The translations under genes and the position numbers were made by a program. A DNA stretch of 21,828 bases from an uncultured Lachnospiraceae bacterium (GTDB lineage Bacteria > Bacillota > Clostridia > Lachnospirales > Lachnospiraceae), in the NCBI GenBank assembly GCA_910584585.1, contig CAJUBP010000060.1:1-21828 (forward strand), read 5' to 3'. The notes beneath the pieces are model-generated. The model searched no databases, was not told the origin of the DNA, and saw only the letters and a program-made list of their open reading frames with translations. The stretch's first letter is position 1. Every line of letters starts with the position of its first letter. Shown here one piece after another: positions 1-7,790 of the stretch.

Positions 1-135
1 TTCGTTTGAGCCTATTTTTTCGGCTCGGTTTTTCATAGATTACTTGACACTACCTTGTTTCTTGCTGTACATCAGCCAGAAATATTTTCAATATTTGTTG
101 CGGCGCTTACAATCAGAATTGCGATAATCAGCGTC

Positions 136-191
136 GCTATAAAATATTATAGCCATTTTCCCTTGCTTGTGAATTTAGAATATGTTATTAT
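136..191 (+). promoter_or_regulatory. lysR promoter with upstream dyad
   Basis: A sigma-A-like promoter reads TTGCTT (163-168), a 17-bp spacer, then TATTAT (186-191), with an extended -10 TG at 183-184. Ten bases upstream of the -35 lies a perfect 7-bp inverted repeat, GCTATAA (136-142) and TTATAGC (147-153). LysR-type regulators commonly bind dyads next to their own promoter, so autoregulation is plausible but inferred. In bases 1-135 I see no supportable gene, only a weak 5-bp GAGCC/GGCTC hairpin followed by T's at 8-33. Confidence 0.5.
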
Positions 192-228
192 CAATAAGTA
201 AATCTTATCAATCAAAGGACGTGAAAAT

Positions 229-1137
229 ATGAATACTATGCAGCTGCACTGTTTTCTGGCTGTTGCAGAAACTTTAAATTTTGCCAGAGCCGCCGAACAG
301 TTAAATGTCACACAGCCAGCCGTTACGCAGCAGATACAGTCGTTAGAGGAAGAATTGAATGTAAAATTATTTAGAAGGACCACACGCACCGTAGAGCTTA
401 CCACTTCCGGCAAACTGTTTATCACCGACGCAAAAGGAATCCTCGGCATTTCCGAACGCGCCAAAAGACGTTTTGAAGAACAGACGAAACAAGAGAACCA
501 ATATTTCTCTATTGGCTGCCACACTCATGCGGAATTATATCTGTTGCCGGAAGTACTTCGGAAAATGAGTGGTGTTTATCCTGGTTTTCATCCGCTGTTT
601 CAGGTTCTCCCATTCCAACATTTATATAAATATCTGGACGACGAATCCTTAGACGTCGTCATTTCCTTTTACGAAGGAAACAAGAACAAAATCCACAGCG
701 CTTACAAAGAGCTTTTCAAAGTGCCCGTGAAAGCCGTATGTGCCTCCAACCACTTATTAGCGAAAAAAGAAAAACTTTGCCAAAGTGATCTAAAAGGGGA
801 ACGGCTCATTATCAATGACCCTTCTAAATGCCCCGACAGTATCGCGGCAATCCAATCCCGCTTGATTGAAAACCGGCCGGTTTCTGATTTATTTTTCTGC
901 GAATATGCCGATGCCGCTGTTGTCATGGCAAAAGCCGGTTATGGCATCGCTATCCAGCCTGATCTTTTTGCCATGCAGGACCCTGCATTAAGCTGTATTC
1001 CTCTGGAAGGGGCAGAGCCGGTTTCTTACGGGGTTTACTATAAACAGCTAAAAGGGCAGCCTGTTCTTAAAACTTTCGTTCAGGCTGCCTTGCGTGAATT
1101 TATGTCATATCCCGATGATTGGATTAGGATTAATTAA
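229..1137 (+). CDS. LysR-family transcriptional regulator
   Basis: This 302-aa protein has the usual LysR length and layout. Residues 1-60 form the winged helix-turn-helix (MQLHCFLAVAETLNFARAAE, then QLNVTQPAVTQQIQSLEEEL), followed by a linker helix and a periplasmic-binding-protein-like effector domain from about residue 90 to the end. AAAGGACG precedes the ATG at a suitable distance. It should bind DNA as a tetramer and respond to a small ligand that cannot be deduced. No obvious target gene is adjacent: upstream sequence is outside the window and the next gene is blaI with its own promoter. A 9-bp perfect stem (1055-1063 with 1081-1089) lies in the last coding stretch. Confidence 0.93.
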   Translation: MNTMQLHCFLAVAETLNFARAAEQLNVTQPAVTQQIQSLEEELNVKLFRRTTRTVELTTSGKLFITDAKGILGISERAKRRFEEQTKQENQYFSIGCHTHAELYLLPEVLRKMSGVYPGFHPLFQVLPFQHLYKYLDDESLDVVISFYEGNKNKIHSAYKELFKVPVKAVCASNHLLAKKEKLCQSDLKGERLIINDPSKCPDSIAAIQSRLIENRPVSDLFFCEYADAAVVMAKAGYGIAIQPDLFAMQDPALSCIPLEGAEPVSYGVYYKQLKGQPVLKTFVQAALREFMSYPDDWIRIN

Positions 1138-1300
1138 CTATCACTTTGGAAGTATTCCAGTTTCTGGCACTGGCATATGAGGTCAAGCGCACTTTCCCTT
1201 GTCGCCGTGAAATCTCTTTATCCATCTTATTCATATTCCTCAGCACATCGCAAATAACATGATTCCGCTCAAACTCCCCATTGACATTGCCTTTTTCCTG
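1130..1300 (-). pseudogene. possible 3' remnant of an unrecognised gene
   Basis: On the minus strand a frame stays open from about 1330 to a TAA at 1130-1132. The last 34 codons can start at an ATG (1232-1234) and include KEISRRQGKVRLTSYASARN. The composition looks protein-like, but there is no ribosome binding site, the frame runs into the blaI promoter, and no family is recognised. It may be the tail of a gene cut when the beta-lactam module arrived. A chance open frame is equally possible. Confidence 0.2.
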
Positions 1301-1328
1301 TTTTATAATATTTTTATTACAATCGTAA
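1281..1328 (+). promoter_or_regulatory. blaI-blaR1 promoter with BlaI operator
   Basis: A consensus sigma-A promoter is present: TTGACA (1281-1286), 17-bp spacer, TATAAT (1304-1309). Just downstream, over the expected start site, is TTACAATCGTAA (1317-1328), a TTAC-N4-GTAA palindrome. The same palindrome occurs twice at the PBP promoter (7728-7739 and 7751-7762). Family members such as BlaI and MecI bind TACA/TGTA-type dyads over their promoters, so this is inferred to be the autoregulatory BlaI operator. Confidence 0.8.
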
Positions 1329-1346
1329 GATTAGGAGGAATTTATT

Positions 1347-1733
1347 TTGAAAAAACTGCCCCAGATTTCCGAAGCTGAATTCGAAGTGATGAAAATCGTC
1401 TGGAAAGACTCGCCCATCAGCACCAACGACATCACGGACCGCCTGGTGAGAACCACATCCTGGAGTCCGAAAACCATCCAGACGCTGATCAAGCGTTTAG
1501 TGACAAAGGGCGCGCTGACCTATGAAAAGCACAGCCGGATGTTTGTCTATACCCCATTGGTCAGCGAAGAGGAATACATCGGCCAGGAAAGCAATTCTTT
1601 CCTGAAACGTTTCTATAACGGCAACATTTCCGCCATGCTCTCCGCCTATCTTGAGCATGACAGGCTGTCAGAAACGGAAATCCGTACGCTCCGCTCTCTT
1701 TTGGACAAGAATTCTCCCAAAGGAGGAAGCTGA
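1347..1733 (+). CDS. blaI: BlaI/MecI-family repressor
   Basis: This 128-aa protein has the normal length for the family. The N-terminal winged helix is clear (PQISEAEFEVMKIVWKDSPI, then SWSPKTIQTLIKRLVTKG), followed by a C-terminal dimerisation region from about residue 75. The start codon is TTG at 1347, seven bases after AGGAGGA (1333-1339); no ATG fits, so the weak start may limit repressor level. It should repress its own operon and the PBP/beta-lactamase operon until BlaR1 signalling leads to its cleavage. The stop is one base from the blaR1 ATG, so the two are co-transcribed and probably translationally coupled. Confidence 0.95.
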   Translation: MKKLPQISEAEFEVMKIVWKDSPISTNDITDRLVRTTSWSPKTIQTLIKRLVTKGALTYEKHSRMFVYTPLVSEEEYIGQESNSFLKRFYNGNISAMLSAYLEHDRLSETEIRTLRSLLDKNSPKGGS

Positions 1734-1734
1734 T

Positions 1735-3525
1735 ATGGAAGATTTCATTATTCATTTTCTTCTCTGCAACATTTTGATCAGCGTTATCATCGGGATGCTT
1801 CTGGCTGTCAAAAGGCTGCTGCGCAAAACTCTCACCAGCCGCATGCAGTATAACCTGTGGTTTCTTCTGCTTGGCCTGCTGGCAGTCCCTTTCCTGCCTG
1901 CGGGACAATTGGAACATCTTCCGTTTTTTTCCTGGCTCCGGCAGGCCCCTGTCCTCTCCGGCAGAGTTTCCATGGAGAAAAATACCGGCCCTCTGCAGAC
2001 CGGCCCGTCAGACTGGAGGAATGATTTCGCCATAACCTTAAATCAGAAGGCCCCATGGAACCTGGGACTCCTGCTGTGTATCCTTTGGATTGCCGGCATT
2101 CTTGCCATGACTTTGTTCCTGTTAAGGTCAGCCATTCGCTTCTATGCGCTGAAACAGTCCGCCCTGCCGCTGCAGAATCCTGCCCTGAGCAGATTGTACC
2201 GCCGCTGCCTGGAAGAAATGAACATTACAAGGAATATCCCCATTTACAGCACGGCATTTCTGAAATCCCCTGTGATTGCCGGACTGTTTTGCCCCTGCAT
2301 CTACCTGCCGATTTCCCTGATTTCTGATTATAAGGAAAAAGATCTGCGGTACATGCTGCTCCATGAGCTTTCCCATTACAGGCACAAAGACGCTCTGGCC
2401 AATATCCTGATAAACCTTGCCGGCATATGTTACTGGTTCAATCCCATGGTATGGCTTGCTGTAAAAGAAATGAGAAATGACCGGGAAATGGCCTGCGACG
2501 CTTCCGTTCTAAAAATGCTGGAACAAGAGGATTATATCGCCTACGGAACTACATTAATTAATTTTGCTGAAAAAATATCACGCGCCTCTTTCCCTTTTGC
2601 TTCCGGTATCAGCGGGAGTATGGCGCAGATGCAAAAGCGGGTGCTTCAGATTGCGGCTTACCAGAAAGCCTCTTTCCGAAAAACCATCGGCGGGCTTTTC
2701 TTCTGCGGGCTGCTGACCGCCCTGTGCTTCTGTTTTATCCCCCTTCTTTCCCTGCAGGCGGAAAATCAGAACCGCTATGCTTTCTCGGAACAGAGGAAAC
2801 ATATCACATACCTTGACTTAACCGATTCTTTCGGCGGCTATGACGGCAGTTTCGTCTTGTATGACGCCGCCGAAGACACATGGCAGATTTACAATAAGGA
2901 AAAGGCCCAGACACGCGTTGCGCCAGTCTCCACCTACAAAATATACAGCGCTCTGCTGGGCTTAGAAACTGGCGTTATCTCTCCGGAAGATTCCCGAATG
3001 GCATGGGACGGCCATCCTTACAAGTTTGACGCCTGGAACGCTGACCAGACTCTGAATTCCGCCATGGCCTGTTCCGCCACCTGGTATTTCCAGGCCATTG
3101 ATCGTCAGGCGGGCCTGCCGGCAGTACGGAATTTTATTCGGGAAATCAGTTACGGCAACCAAAAAGTGTCCGGTGACTTATCCGCCTATTGGGCCGGCTC
3201 TTCCTTAATGATTTCTCCCATCGAACAAGTGGAGCTGTTGCAGAAATTTCACCAAAACCAATTTGGTTTTGCACCGGAAAACGTAGACGCAGTAAAAGAA
3301 TCCATCCGTCTGTCTGCCGCAAAAGAAGGGGAACTCTATGGAAAAACCGGAACCGGGGAAGTCAATAGTCAAAACGCCCTGGGCTGGTTCATCGGTTATC
3401 TGGAAACAGAGGACAATACCTATTTCTTCGCCGCAAATATTCAAAATGATTCTTCTGCCAGCGGCTCTGCCGCAGCCGGGCTTACTTTTTCGATTCTCTC
3501 TGAATTGGGAATTTGGAATGAATAA
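1735..3525 (+). CDS. blaR1: BlaR1-type beta-lactam sensor protease
   Basis: This 596-aa membrane protein starts at the ATG 8 bases after AGGAGG (1721-1726). Hydrophobic segments lie near residues 5-25, 39-55, 109-130 and 320-340. The M56 zinc-protease motif HELSH is at 210-214, with NDREMACD (248-255) supplying the likely third ligand E251. The extracellular C-terminal domain resembles class D beta-lactamase: STYK (399-402), SAT (447-449), YGN (473-475), KTG (537-539). Family role: acylation of Ser399 by a beta-lactam activates the cytoplasmic-side protease, which leads to BlaI loss. All key residues are present, so it looks functional. The last 28 codons overlap the opposing beta-lactamase gene. 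Confidence 0.95.
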   Translation: MEDFIIHFLLCNILISVIIGMLLAVKRLLRKTLTSRMQYNLWFLLLGLLAVPFLPAGQLEHLPFFSWLRQAPVLSGRVSMEKNTGPLQTGPSDWRNDFAITLNQKAPWNLGLLLCILWIAGILAMTLFLLRSAIRFYALKQSALPLQNPALSRLYRRCLEEMNITRNIPIYSTAFLKSPVIAGLFCPCIYLPISLISDYKEKDLRYMLLHELSHYRHKDALANILINLAGICYWFNPMVWLAVKEMRNDREMACDASVLKMLEQEDYIAYGTTLINFAEKISRASFPFASGISGSMAQMQKRVLQIAAYQKASFRKTIGGLFFCGLLTALCFCFIPLLSLQAENQNRYAFSEQRKHITYLDLTDSFGGYDGSFVLYDAAEDTWQIYNKEKAQTRVAPVSTYKIYSALLGLETGVISPEDSRMAWDGHPYKFDAWNADQTLNSAMACSATWYFQAIDRQAGLPAVRNFIREISYGNQKVSGDLSAYWAGSSLMISPIEQVELLQKFHQNQFGFAPENVDAVKESIRLSAAKEGELYGKTGTGEVNSQNALGWFIGYLETEDNTYFFAANIQNDSSASGSAAAGLTFSILSELGIWNE

Positions 3526-4586
3526 TCCGATGCCAGACGAACCGCAATCTCCCTGGCCGCCGCGCTGGATACTTCTTTATCATCCGTCCTGCCGAGATAA
3601 ACGCAAAAATAAACCTTCTCCTGGGCAGACTCCGCAAATCCGGTAAACCACGCGTCCACCACAATCCCCTGGGCTTTGCCCATTCCGGTCTTTCCATATA
3701 TGGAAAGGCCGGGTTCCTGCTGTTCCTCGATCCGCATCACTTCCTTCAGTGTATTCTGCGTCTCTTCGGAATACACTGATTCCTCTCCAAAAATCCGCTC
3801 CATCACTTCAGTCTGTTCCTTTGGGGATATTTTCAATGATGATTCTATCCAAAATCCAGTCAGCGCAGGGTTATTGTTATTGGTATTCAGCCGCCCCTCC
3901 CAGTCGGAAATATCACAGTTTCCATAGGAAAGCCTGTCTAATTCCTGCTGCATCTGTTCTTGTCCGATTTCATCGATCACTTCCCGGAAATACCAGACGC
4001 AGGAGCTGCGGAAAGCCTCTTCAAACTCCATATCACGGTTCCAGTTTTCATTCCAGAACATTTCACCGCTCCATGGGCGCAGAGAACGCCCCGGTTCAAT
4101 CACTCTATGCTCTAAAGCCGTCAGGGATGAAACAATCTTAAACGTGGAACAGGGGGAGCGCCTTGTTTCGGCAAGTTCGCTGTTGTATACCGTAAACTGC
4201 CGGGCGAAAGGATCATACAAAACCGCCGCTCCCTGAAACCCGTCAAAATATTCTGACCAGTCTGCTTCTGTTGTCTCTGGCTCTGACGTTTCTGCCGTCC
4301 CCGGCTCTGACGCTTCTGACGTCCCCGGCTCTGTTGGTTCCGCCGTCCCCGGCCCTGACGCTTCTGACGTCCCCGGCTCTTCTATTTCTTCATTCCGGGA
4401 ATACCTCTTCTCGCCGCTTTCCTTCTTTTCTGTCGGCTCCAATTCCTCCCTCTCTTTATCGTCTGTTTCCTGTTCCAATACAGCTTCGCCATTTTCTGTG
4501 CCTGGCTTTTCAGAACAGCCGCTGAAAAAAAGCATACCCATGATTCCGCATCCCATTAATTTTACAAAATACTTCTTTTTATTCAT
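3441..4586 (-). CDS. lipoprotein class D beta-lactamase
   Basis: This 381-aa protein (from the ATG at 4586) has a lipoprotein signal ending in FFSGC with Cys24. A charged linker containing an 8-residue repeat follows (about residues 70-109). The catalytic domain has class D motifs in order: STFK (147-150), SCV (195-197), YGN (221-223), WIESSLKISP (246-255) and KTG (299-301). It should hydrolyse beta-lactams from the outer face of the membrane. A GTG nine bases upstream (4595) is an alternative start: AAAGGA lies about 4 bases from the GTG and 13 from the ATG. It follows the PBP gene by 110 bp on the same strand with no clear promoter or operator of its own, so it probably shares the PBP transcript. 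The C-terminal tail of about 27 residues is read antisense to blaR1. A non-hydrolytic penicillin-binding role is less likely but not excluded. Confidence 0.88.
   Translation of the reverse strand: MNKKKYFVKLMGCGIMGMLFFSGCSEKPGTENGEAVLEQETDDKEREELEPTEKKESGEKRYSRNEEIEEPGTSEASGPGTAEPTEPGTSEASEPGTAETSEPETTEADWSEYFDGFQGAAVLYDPFARQFTVYNSELAETRRSPCSTFKIVSSLTALEHRVIEPGRSLRPWSGEMFWNENWNRDMEFEEAFRSSCVWYFREVIDEIGQEQMQQELDRLSYGNCDISDWEGRLNTNNNNPALTGFWIESSLKISPKEQTEVMERIFGEESVYSEETQNTLKEVMRIEEQQEPGLSIYGKTGMGKAQGIVVDAWFTGFAESAQEKVYFCVYLGRTDDKEVSSAAAREIAVRLASDYSFQIPNSERIEKVSPAAAEPLAEESF
4260..4379 (-). repeat. 24-bp in-frame tandem repeat (5 units)
   Basis: Five consecutive 24-bp units encode 8-residue repeats: EPGTSEAS, GPGTAEPT, EPGTSEAS, EPGTAETS and EPETTEAD. 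They lie in the linker between the lipidated cysteine and the beta-lactamase domain. Unit length keeps the frame, so gain or loss of units would change only the length of the tether. Confidence 0.9.
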
Positions 4587-4696
4587 AATAATCACTCATT
4601 CCTTTCAAAATATTATTTTCACAGTAATAATCATTCATTCCCTTCACCTGCTTTAAGCATAGATAACAAAAATATATTTTTCACAGCAGCTCTCGC

Positions 4697-7603
4697 TTAA
4701 TCAGTTCTGGTATTTAACGCCTGGGACGCCTCCCCGGTAATAATTTCTTCCCGGCTTTCCAAGCCAAAGTAATAATTCAAAATATTTTTCCCCACAACAG
4801 TGGCATTGGAGGAACCATATCCGTTCGCAATCCGCACTGCCATCGCAATCCGGGGCCGTTCTGCCGGCGCATAGCCCACAAAGAGAGCATGATCCGGCCT
4901 GTTTTTCGCTTCCTGGGCCGTTCCTGTTTTCCCGGCAACGTTTATTTTCATGTCTTTTAAGACAGCGTTATTCCGGGCAAACTGCAGCATTCCTTCCTGT
5001 ACAGTATTCCAAACAGAATCCGGCAGTTCTATGTTTGCCTCTACGGCCGCTTCTTTCGGTATCAAGTCTCCCGTTTCATCCGCCGCTCCCTCCACCAGGG
5101 AAAGGGAAAAAACTGTTCCTTTGGAGGCGATTGCGCTTACATATCTTGCCAATTGAACCGTCGCGTAATTGTGGGTGCCCTGGCCGATGGCGGAAGGAAT
5201 CCCATAGGCATCCGTAACGTGGGGCTCGGACTCTGCAATTTCAATCCCTGATTTCTTATCCAGACAGAAAAGTTTCGAATACTCAGACAGACGCTTCAGT
5301 CCGAGACTGTCTGCATATTCCCCTCCATGTACGGTTCCCATCTGATAGGCAATTTCACACATATAATCATTGCAGGAAAATTGCAGCGCTTCCGGCGCGT
5401 TTGCCACTGCCCCGTGGCCGGAATGCTTCCAGCATTTCAGATTGGGTTCCACCTTATCAAATACTCCGTCGCAGAATACAGAAGAGTCGGCGGTAATCAC
5501 CCCTTCCTGCAGCCCGGCGGCAATGGTAACCGGTTTAAAGGTAGATCCGGGAGCCGTAAGCTGCTGGGTGGCCCGGTTATATAAAGGCAGCGACTGATCT
5601 CTTAAAAGTTTCTGATAATATGCCGCATCCATCTCATTCGCCAGACGGCTGTTATCGTATCCCGGATAAGAAACCAGAGCCAGCGCTTTTCCCGTTTCCG
5701 GCTGCACCACCACTGCCGACGCGGAACAGGGGTCTAAAGCCAGCTGTCCGGGCGTCAATTCCAAATGCTCTATTTTCTTTTTGAGAAAGGCAAAAGGCTC
5801 TTCCAGGCCCTGCGTCAACAGCTCATAATCCCCGTCCGTATCTGACAATACCTGTTGTTCATACAGCAGCAGGCACAAATCTTTCTCCGCAATTCTGCCC
5901 TCAAACACCAGCCAATGAAACAGCTTTTTTTCAAATTCGCTGTTAGATTCCAACTGTTCTCCTATTGCTTCCGCCAACAAACGATACATTTCGTCTACGG
6001 TAAAATAGCCCTGTTTTTGATCCAGAACCCCTTCCGCAATCCATCCCGCTTCGATTCCATGGCTGAAAAATTCTTTTGCGCTGATTTCCTTTTTCTTGCT
6101 CCATCGCTGATATACTTCATCCTCTTTGTCTATGGCATCCTCTTCTAACAGGCCTGTCTCATCAGCGATGTAAGAAATATATTCCTGCATTTCCTTTGGC
6201 AGCTGGCTGTAATCTGTATGTTCCTCCAACAGCTCTGCCAGCAGCTTTTCTTTTATTTCTGCCTTTTTGGCTGCCAGCTGCCCTGCCATGGTTCGCTCCA
6301 ATTCTGACGCCTCTGCACTCTTCAGCTTTTCCAGAGAAATCACTTCGTTCTCAATCAACGCCCGGTACACATCATAGATTGGAATGCGGATCTCTGTGGT
6401 ATCAGAAACCGCCGATTTGTCAAATTCTTTTTCATTGATGAGATTTCCTGCCAGAATTCCTGCCAAATTTTGCTCTAAAATGCGGTATACCGCAATCTGC
6501 AGCTCCTTATCAATGGATAAATACACATCCTTCCCGCTTTCGGCTTCCCGGATCACCTGTTCCTGCCCCACAATTTTCCCCACATTGTTTACCATAATCC
6601 GCCGCTCGCCATCCATACCCTGAAGCTGTTCCTCCAAATATTGCTCCATCCCGGCTTTTCCAACCACCGAATCCGCTGTGTATTCCCGGTCAGAATCTTT
6701 GTATTCTTCCAGTTCTTCCGGAGAAATTTTACCGGTATATCCCAAAATATGGGACAGCGCCTCCCCGCCTTCGTATACCCGGTTCCATTCCTGGCCGACG
6801 GAAATCCCCGGCAGAGAAGGCTGGTTTTCAAAAATATATGCCAGAGTCTGTTCCGATACATCCCTGGAAATCACCACAGGCACATATTTTTTATAGGAAT
6901 TTAAGGACAAAAGATAGCGGATTCCGAGGATTGTCAGAATCTCTTCTTTGGTATAACGCTCCGGCAGCCCGTATTGCCGCAATTCTTCCTCGGAATAATT
7001 CTTTTTCCCTTCCCCGTACAGCGCAAATTTCCTGTGATCCGAAAGAAACTGAACCATCTCTTCCGCACCCATCTCTTTTTGTTCTTCCGTTAAATCTTTT
7101 GGATTGGCTTTGCCAAACACATCCGCCAAAAAACGCAGCCGTTCCCTGCCTTCCACTGTATATTCATAATTGCCGCCAAAACCCGCCCTTATGGGCAGGC
7201 CCTGGGTGATCTCTTCCTGATTGCTCTCCAGTTTCTTTGCAACATGGTAAATCATGCCGTTTAAGGCCAGCTGGCGTTCCCGCTGGGAATCATACACGCC
7301 CTCGTCCGTCATTGTGACCGTGTAAACCAATTCATTGTATGCCAGAACCTTTCCATTGCGATCGTAAATCAGGCCTCTGGCATTATTGTCCTTTACTGTT
7401 TTCGTAACTTTTAACTCATAATCTCTGGCGTATTTCGGCCCGTTTACAATTTGCAGCTCCCACAGGCGGTGCAGCAGAAAAGAAAAAAGAACCGCAAATA
7501 GCAGGATTAAAGTGAAAAGTCTGGTATTAGGGCTCCTCCTGACTCCGGAAATGAGCCTGGAGGTAAAATTGCGGAATCTGCCTTTTTTCTCTGGGAAAAA
7601 CAT
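4697..7603 (-). CDS. class B penicillin-binding protein (PBP2-like transpeptidase)
   Basis: This 968-aa protein has one N-terminal membrane anchor (about residues 28-48). A PBP dimerisation domain follows (about 55-350, with RGLIYDRNGKVLAYN at 76-90 and VVGKAGMEQYLEE at 313-325). The transpeptidase domain carries STFK (687-690), SCN (743-745) and KTG (892-894). It cross-links peptidoglycan outside the cell. Residues about 385-620, between the first transpeptidase strands and the catalytic serine, are a Glu/Lys-rich, mostly helical-looking insertion that makes the protein unusually long. AAAGGAT precedes the ATG. Its promoter carries two BlaI-type operators, so it is probably an inducible, low-affinity resistance PBP analogous in role to MecA; that role is inferred. 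Downstream and co-oriented is the class D enzyme. Confidence 0.93.
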   Translation of the reverse strand: MFFPEKKGRFRNFTSRLISGVRRSPNTRLFTLILLFAVLFSFLLHRLWELQIVNGPKYARDYELKVTKTVKDNNARGLIYDRNGKVLAYNELVYTVTMTDEGVYDSQRERQLALNGMIYHVAKKLESNQEEITQGLPIRAGFGGNYEYTVEGRERLRFLADVFGKANPKDLTEEQKEMGAEEMVQFLSDHRKFALYGEGKKNYSEEELRQYGLPERYTKEEILTILGIRYLLSLNSYKKYVPVVISRDVSEQTLAYIFENQPSLPGISVGQEWNRVYEGGEALSHILGYTGKISPEELEEYKDSDREYTADSVVGKAGMEQYLEEQLQGMDGERRIMVNNVGKIVGQEQVIREAESGKDVYLSIDKELQIAVYRILEQNLAGILAGNLINEKEFDKSAVSDTTEIRIPIYDVYRALIENEVISLEKLKSAEASELERTMAGQLAAKKAEIKEKLLAELLEEHTDYSQLPKEMQEYISYIADETGLLEEDAIDKEDEVYQRWSKKKEISAKEFFSHGIEAGWIAEGVLDQKQGYFTVDEMYRLLAEAIGEQLESNSEFEKKLFHWLVFEGRIAEKDLCLLLYEQQVLSDTDGDYELLTQGLEEPFAFLKKKIEHLELTPGQLALDPCSASAVVVQPETGKALALVSYPGYDNSRLANEMDAAYYQKLLRDQSLPLYNRATQQLTAPGSTFKPVTIAAGLQEGVITADSSVFCDGVFDKVEPNLKCWKHSGHGAVANAPEALQFSCNDYMCEIAYQMGTVHGGEYADSLGLKRLSEYSKLFCLDKKSGIEIAESEPHVTDAYGIPSAIGQGTHNYATVQLARYVSAIASKGTVFSLSLVEGAADETGDLIPKEAAVEANIELPDSVWNTVQEGMLQFARNNAVLKDMKINVAGKTGTAQEAKNRPDHALFVGYAPAERPRIAMAVRIANGYGSSNATVVGKNILNYYFGLESREEIITGEASQALNTRTD

Positions 7604-7727
7604 TTTGAGTCATCCTTTCTCTCATAAATTGCAGCTTATGTATTATATTTGGAAACGTAAGCCGCTGCCGAAGTTCGAAATATAGTGCATATATTTTTCT
7701 CTCGGCTCTATGCGTGTTTAAAAAATC

Positions 7728-7776
7728 TTACCATTGTAATACTTTATATATTACGATAGTAAGATTTAAAAGTCAA
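7728..7776 (-). promoter_or_regulatory. PBP operon promoter with two BlaI operators
   Basis: Read on the minus strand: TTGACT (7771-7776), 17-bp spacer, TAATAT (7748-7753). Operator 1 (7751-7762, plus-strand TTACGATAGTAA) covers the -10 and the end of the spacer. Operator 2 (7728-7739, TTACCATTGTAA) lies just after the expected start site, with centres 23 bp apart. Both match the TTAC-N4-GTAA palindrome at the blaI promoter. The transcript would have a 5' leader of roughly 140 nt (about 7604-7741), in which I see no riboswitch or attenuator. The remaining gene-free part, 7763-7909, holds only the short ORF at 7791. Confidence 0.82.
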
Positions 7777-7790
7777 GAAAAATATCATAT

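Noticed and set aside
8..33. Hairpin GAGCC/GGCTC followed by T's as a terminator
   Set aside because: Only a 5-bp stem with a long loop, and the gene it would serve is outside the window.
10..201. Plus-strand frame open for about 63 codons before lysR, with a hydrophobic middle
   Set aside because: No start codon or ribosome binding site, it runs through the lysR promoter, and no family is recognised.
1055..1089. Perfect 9-bp stem near the lysR 3' end as a terminator
   Set aside because: It lies within the coding sequence with no T-run after it.
4260..4379. Short repeats as a CRISPR array
   Set aside because: Units are directly adjacent without spacers and encode an in-frame protein linker.
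4611..4660. A BlaI operator directly upstream of the class D gene (TTACTGTGAAAA-like)
   Set aside because: Only the first half matches TTAC-N4-GTAA, and no good promoter is present, so co-transcription with the PBP gene is preferred.
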